Shown here in pieces: positions 58,204 to 64,000 of a DNA stretch of 64,000 bases. The translations under genes were made by a program, and so were the position numbers. The notes beneath the pieces are model-generated. The model was not told where the DNA came from. It was given only the letters and a program-made list of their open reading frames with translations, and made no database searches. Each line of letters begins with the position of its first letter. Positions within the stretch are counted from its first letter, which is position 1. Where the stretch lies: positions 680,918 to 744,917 of the forward strand of contig VZTG01007409.1 in the NCBI GenBank assembly GCA_013397845.1, read 5' to 3'. Source of the DNA: Melanocharis versteri. Its lineage: Eukaryota; Chordata; Aves; Passeriformes; Melanocharitidae.

Positions 58204-61200
58204 GTTAACAAAGCTTTTCCATTTTATCAGCCGAGGAACCACAGAGAAGCTTGATGACATTTGTTTACATCCTTTTCCCTAGTGATGCCAAGATTGCAAG
58301 AAAAGAAGGAGCAGTTTATGTAGGGACATGAGTGAGGAGGAGGTAGTAGTCCATAGAGCCAGGTGGAATTTTAGAAGAGAGGCTGGCTGTAGGAAGGCAA
58401 AATCACACAGGGTGAATATACAGCAAGGGAAACTTAGATACCAAAGGCCGAGTATATAAGCTCCCATTACCTTGAGTTTCCACCTAGGAGTGTCAAGTGC
58501 AAACCTTAATTCATACACTGTGGTGATATTAGCTATGGATTGTACTGAGTTAATGGACCACCTCACCTTCTAAATTTTCCTTTGTTAAGCACCTGAGTGC
58601 ATCAAGCCTCTGGCATTCTGAGGCGAGCAACCTGAAACAAGAATTGACACTAAATCCTGGAAGTGTCCATCTCCCCATCAGTTCACCTGTGGTGACGGCA
58701 CTTCTTTTCGAGGTACTCATTGAAAAAGTGAAAATTGCAGAATAAAATATGTTCTCAGATGTGGTTGGTATCTCCATGGCAGAAGTGGAGAGAGACCCCA
58801 GTGTGCTACTCATCTGTACCTTAGTACAGGGGCACCATGAGCTCCTTCTCACCATCACTTGAGTCATTTCCTGCCTATGTCCCTTCTCACTTCTGCAGCA
58901 AGAGACAGAGGATCTCTGCAAATAGCACCTTCCTTCAGTGCACATTCATTTTTTGAGCACTAGCTCTTCTTGGGCATTGAAATGTCTGGCTGGTCAGACT
59001 AGGCTTGGTAAAACAGCCTCAAATTTTGTGTATCAAATTTAGCTTAACTCAAATTTTCTGCTGTTTACTCTTTTCAGGATGCTGCTGGGTGTTCTTCATC
59101 CTGACCCTTGTCCCCAGTCAGTCACAACACTGGGGGAAATAAGATCAACGCTGTTAAGGATATAGGCTTGGGGCTTGATCCTACTCACAGTGGGGTCCAT
59201 AGGAATATTACTTTAAAATTACTGGACTGATAGTCAAAGTACAGAACAAAAAAGCATAGTAAATTATTTAGGGGGACACCTACTATTTTTAAAGAGTAGT
59301 TAAGCACATTTAAGGCAAAAGATATTACAATAGACCATGGTCAAGGGAAATAAACAAAGAAGAGAATGCATCATGTCATATCCAGCTTTATTTTCTAGGA
59401 GCTGTATGATCACACCAAGATTGATACAAAACTTTCTGAGGGTCTTTCCCTTAATACAGCTATTTTTAAGTCTGTGTTTTAAACAAAAAAAAACCAAAAC
59501 AAAACAATCCCCCCAAAACGAATCCTTCTAAAATCAATCCAGTAAACTGAGTCTTGGAAAAAAAGGACCAGAAAACCAGCAGCAGGCCTTACAAAACTTG
59601 GAGCACTTTCCATCTTTTCCAAATAGTGGAAGCTGACCGTTCACTGGACCTAAGAGCTGATTTGTGGCTAAGGCTTACTCTTTAGAATATGTTACCTTTC
59701 AAACTGAAGGAAAAACAAGCATAAGGGGAAAGCACAGAACGAACCCTGTTTTGCAAGAATTTTTGCCGATCACACCACCTTCCTCATTGGAAACATATTA
59801 ACAGATGAAATGCTGTTTTCTGCAGAAGGCTGCAGAAATTATTTTTCTGAGCATATGGAATTTTGTTCTGTGTATTGTCTCTGCAAAGTGTGTTTGCTTT
59901 AATGTTTGACATATGTGAAATTCAGCCTTGGTGGTTATATACAATCTTAAAATAATAATAATGTTTACCCCTACTATGAATTCACTTTTTAGAGTTTGCA
60001 GTTGCCTGGGTACTAACCTCACTGCTGTGCTTGAAGTGCAGCCCCAAAGAAAGTTCTTGTTAGAATTTAAGATGTGAAGATCCATTTCTGCCTAACAATC
60101 TCCTACTCCTGCATTCCCTGAAGTGTATCCCATCTGCTTTTGGGAGCTCTCATTGCAATATGCAGTGATTGCAGGATAAGCACACCATTTTCCTGTCAAT
60201 ACTTTCCTATTAGCCTCCTGGATCCATACATCATCGTCTTGCTGGCCTGCAGTTTGCTTATCTTTGTCTCTGAGGCTGCCTTTGATTTATCTAACACCCA
60301 GGTTAATGAGGCATGGAGCCCAGGGTGGCTCCAAGGATAATGCACTCCTGTATAAAAATGCTTAAGGAAGGATCAAGTGATAATCCATTCTAGACTAAAA
60401 GGCCTAGCTCTTCAACAAATGTTGTATTTCTTAATCACTAAGCTAAGACTATAATAGCTCCCTGTTAAGCTACTGCCATCAGTAAAACTAAACCCACTAA
60501 CTATATGAATTTACAAAAGAGCTGAAAATTAGATTTTAATTTGTGTTCCAAAAAATACAAAAAAAATGTTCATTTCTTAGGAATAGTTATCACCATTATT
60601 TGACAGTGTTCTTATGCAAAAATAAGTTAGCTTTAATATTTAATTTACAGTAATAGTTTTATATTCCCTCACTGGGACCTATGTTTTTCTAAAGACAAAA
60701 ATAACAGAAGCTAGAATGTTACTGTGGCAAGGATAAATCAAACTAGCTATTTCAATAATGGAGGTAATTACAAAGTGTATATATCTGAGATGTACTGAGT
60801 GGTTAGGGGTTGTTTAATTAACATAAAAATTTCAATATCATCAGCAAGAGTGTTGGTATCACAAAAGCATTGTTAAAAATGCATCTTAAAATAGTTATGC
60901 CTTTCTCTCTTCCTAGCTTATACATACGACTAATATACATTAACTTCCCATTTCTGCTAATTACCATCTTACACAGAAACATTTTAATGAAAGCAAGGTA
61001 AAGATCCAAGTAAGCTTTCAAAGCTTTATTTATTTGTTTATTTTAAAGCGCTCTACTGCATATTACTTTGATGTCTGTTTCGGCTTCCTTTTCTGGTTGT
61101 TGTTTTGTTTTGTTATGCTTGGTTGACCTTCATATTAAGAATCTGCTGCAGGCTCCTGAAATATGTGTAACGTATAACCGTTTAGAAAATGACATAGCGC

Positions 61201-62776
61201 CAAATAATGGGATCATTCCTGTGGGATGACATGCTCATGTTTTGAAGCAAAAGCCACACACAAGGAAGGCGTTCACCAATTGGCCCACCATAGCCCCCGA
61301 GGACTTGACCCAGGTAATAAGTCCTTTACTGGTCACTAACCTACATTATTGAGATTTAGTTTGGATTTTGATGACATGACATTGTTAAGGGTTGTTATTG
61401 AGATGTAAATGATCTTCCATTGGGTTATTTAAGACACATGAAGGACCTAGTTTAGAATGAAAATTAGTTATTGATTATTCCAGCAATTAACCAAGTAAAT
61501 TTTAGCACTTATATGAACATTTTTAGAAGTCTTAAATTATTTTTTGCTCAAACGGACCCAAGCAGTTAGATTGATTCCTTAGCAATCTTTAAGATGTTTT
61601 GAAAAAGGAAAACAAAGGTAAACAAATATTGTTGTGCTCTATTCTAAGTCTATTTTTTCTCTTATATCTACTAAAGATCAGTATATTTTAATGCAGTTGC
61701 CTATACAGTCGTACAGTGTGCTACATAAATTCTCTAGCGTTAAAGACAGGTTTTGAGCACATACAAAAGTCTTCATCCTCTTTGTTCCATCTTCTTTTTT
61801 TGAATCTTCTTTCATTAGATTAACATAATTTGTGAATTTCAGAGCTCATTTTCTCTACTCGCATTTCTTTCATTAGTACTTCGAGTCTCCTGATGTAAAA
61901 CATCCTGAGATAGGGGCCAGTCCTTTCAGATGCCTGTTGTTGTTTCTAAGCACCTTGTAATGGTATTGATAGCACAAATATTAACAAAAAACATTTCCCC
62001 ATCTCACTTAAAAGTGGAGAGTGTATTACTTTACCCCTAGATATTTTAACTGGAAAATGGGTTTCTTGCATTTTTCACATGGAGTAGTGCTGAGAAAGCT
62101 TTAGAGGCTGTTACGCCTACCCAAAAAGTCACATGGCGTGTGCCACTATGTATTTGGTTTGGTGGCAAAAATCAGAGAATATATCATATGAATACATTTT
62201 ATAACTACCTCAGCTTAGTCTTCTCTCTCTCTTTCTGTGCTGCAAGCTCCAGCCAATGAAGGGTATTAGGTACTAAAGAGAGATGCATGCTTTCTTGTTA
62301 CAATTTCACTGTTTGGGTCCCAGTGATAGTTTTATATATAAAATATTTAGGTAGGGAAATAGCACAAGCAGCTTGACTGGACTGCTAGAACTCATTACTT
62401 AATGTGCTGTCTGTAGATGGTACTACTGAACTCACTGAAACTAATACTGTGGTCATGTGCTCTCTTTTGTGTTGCTGTATCGTCTCAGGATCCTCCACAC
62501 CTCAGATAATATTACATGGAAAATTAGCTGCCTCCCCACTGCAGTTTGAACGAGGCTTTCAGGAAACTCTTCCACACAGAGATACTTCAGTTTAAAAGTC
62601 CCTTTCAAAATTAGCAGCTAATAGCAGAGGGTCGGCATTTTCTAACATTGACTTTCCTTAAATAATTCCCTCTGTCTTATTACACACTGTTCTCCTGCTC
62701 TCTCAATTCTGCTGGCCGAATACAGGCAAAGTACCCACGGATTAAAATGAGTTTTATGTCCTCTTCTTACAGTTCC
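58204..62776. other. Unique DNA, no confirmed gene
   Basis: The 58279-58945 part has two overlapping minus-strand open runs (95 and 131 codons) without recognisable domains. The rest is AT-rich with an A/C-rich tract at 59481-59518 and no recognised repeat. Confidence 0.45.
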
Positions 62777-62815
62777 TGTCATCAGTTCAATGTCTGTGTC
62801 ATCAGTTCAATGTCT
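62777..62815. repeat. Two-copy tandem duplication, period 20
   Basis: The 19-base unit TGTCATCAGTTCAATGTCT occurs at 62777-62795 and again, identically, at 62797-62815. This is a recent slippage duplication. Confidence 0.95.
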
Positions 62816-63140
62816 CTATCATGAGAAATTATACTCAACTACTCTTTCAAGACATGACAGACTGCATCCTCTGATCACAGTGGAGGATTTCATGAATGGG
62901 TATTTACAACAGCTTTCACATCAGTCTCTGCACCCACCAAACATATAATGCCAGCTTAGGCATTTTTGGTTCGTTTGGTTTTATGTTTGCTTATCATTTG
63001 AATAAGACATAAGCAGCAACTCCTAGCATATGTGTTTTTTTTAGCTTTTCTGACTTAGGGGTTAAATATTAGTTTCCAGTGTTAGTATTTTAATACACAG
63101 AAAAAATCTAATGGTGTCAAGATGTTAAGACACAACAATA
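62816..63140. other. AT-rich unique DNA, no gene seen
   Basis: Nothing was recognised. Confidence 0.5.
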
Positions 63141-64000
63141 ATCAAAAAATAAGCATGAAAACTTTGTCTTTATTGGACTTGAAGAATATTTGTCTTTTAG
63201 ATCTAAAAAGCAAGACATATCTGCCAAAACATACTAACAGATATTCACCATTAAAAAAAAAATCTTTAAAGAATAAGATATAACATACAGATACAACTCC
63301 TATGAAATAACAAGGCAATGAAAAGAAAACAAATATCTTCTGTTTTCACCCAGTAACTGTTAATTTCTCCAGACGTTCTCTTTCATACAGAGCTCTTTTA
63401 GTATATCTTCTGAACAGCAGCAGAGCTGTTTTTTGATTTAGTTTCCATCCAAATACAGGTGAGTTTTTCAGTAAACCACCTGGGTGAGAAGTAATCACAT
63501 GTATGGTGAGTGCAGACAGACATCCAGCTTAAGAGGTGCATGATCCTCTGGAAGTGGCTATTTTTGTCCATTAGTTCATAGGACTATGTGCTCCTAGGTA
63601 CTGATGTAAAGGTGAGATTTCTGTGCCTTTCTGCTGATCTTCCCAGCAAGCCCATCACTGCTTTACTTATAGAGGTCCCAGCTCAAATGCTTGTGCCAAG
63701 TGCAACTAGGGCAGTGTCCTGAAGAAGTAATACCCTCAAACCAAATGCAGTTAATCAGGAAAAGAACATAAAAGGTGTCCAAACCGATTCTATAACAGAT
63801 CCAGCAAGACAGCAGCCATTTAAATTCACTGGCCTTGTTTCTCTTATGTTACTGTAGCTGGGGTCACATTTCAAAAGTGTGGATCACTTTAAGGGCATTA
63901 TTTTTTTTCAGTGGAAGTTTTCTCCTGTTTCTGGACTTTACATTTCTCTAGACAGATTTCCTAACAGGGTCAAGACTTCCCTGTTCTATAGGCAGAACAG
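63141..64000 (-). other. Possible 3' UTR end of a minus-strand transcript
   Basis: On the minus strand AATAAA (63169-63174, seen as TTTATT on +) is followed, downstream on that strand, by T/G-rich sequence including ATTATTGTTGTGTC (63127-63140). This could be a cleavage site for a transcript entering from the right. No open frame of note lies in 63175-64000. The hexamer alone is weak evidence in AT-rich DNA. Confidence 0.18.

Noticed and set aside
1..64000. tRNA, rRNA, CRISPR array, bacterial operon or phage content
   Set aside because: None seen. The composition and the CR1/LTR content are those of a bird nuclear genome, so prokaryotic feature types do not apply.

Overview
The window looks like a bird nuclear genome: an AT-rich, gene-poor stretch carrying several CR1 (chicken repeat 1) LINE copies and two long LTR-type elements. 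CR1 was recognised from its reverse-transcriptase-end sequence and from ATTCTATG-type 3' tails, which are the classic avian signature. No bacterial-style genes, operons, rRNA, tRNA or CRISPR arrays are visible. No protein-coding gene can be called with confidence. The longest stop-free stretches (about 175 codons) match no family I recognise, and many others are translations of CR1, LTR or microsatellite DNA. The stretch reads as intergenic or deep-intronic DNA. Genus and chromosome cannot be judged.

Layout. Bases 1-420 look like the tail of a 3' UTR on the + strand, with a Pumilio-type element and two AATAAA signals. Two + strand CR1 copies follow (3105-3869, with a one-base assembly gap, and 6078-6868), then a solo LTR (7409-8368) with perfect TGTTA/TAACA ends, a TATA box and an ATTAAA signal. 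Long unique AT-rich DNA follows, interrupted near 11.0-11.6 kb by a block that looks like a developmental conserved noncoding element. A composite lies at 18957-20580: a minus-strand CR1 abutting a + strand LTR. A short CR1 tail is at 23011-23098, a purine microsatellite at 26385-26483, and two old minus-strand CR1 bodies lacking their 3' ends at about 26.5-27.3 and 29.7-30.6 kb.

From 30.6 to 50.6 kb the DNA is mostly unique. It holds one well-formed pseudo-exon or exon (35147-35250), blocks with palindromic homeodomain- and RUNX-like sites (44.0-44.2 and 45.8 kb), a GAAA microsatellite (45293-45396) and a 525-base minus-strand stop-free stretch (46502-47026). Two more CR1 copies are at 50621-51299 (minus) and 52920-53431 (+). 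An isolated CpG-rich patch with GATA-type and GC-box-like motifs lies near 55960-56240. A minus-strand protein-like open stretch is at 58020-58203, and a possible minus-strand poly(A) site is near 63169.

There is no gene system to reconstruct. The window is best read as repeats set in unique DNA, with a few candidate regulatory elements and exons that need comparative or RNA evidence. I saw no clear novel biological system.
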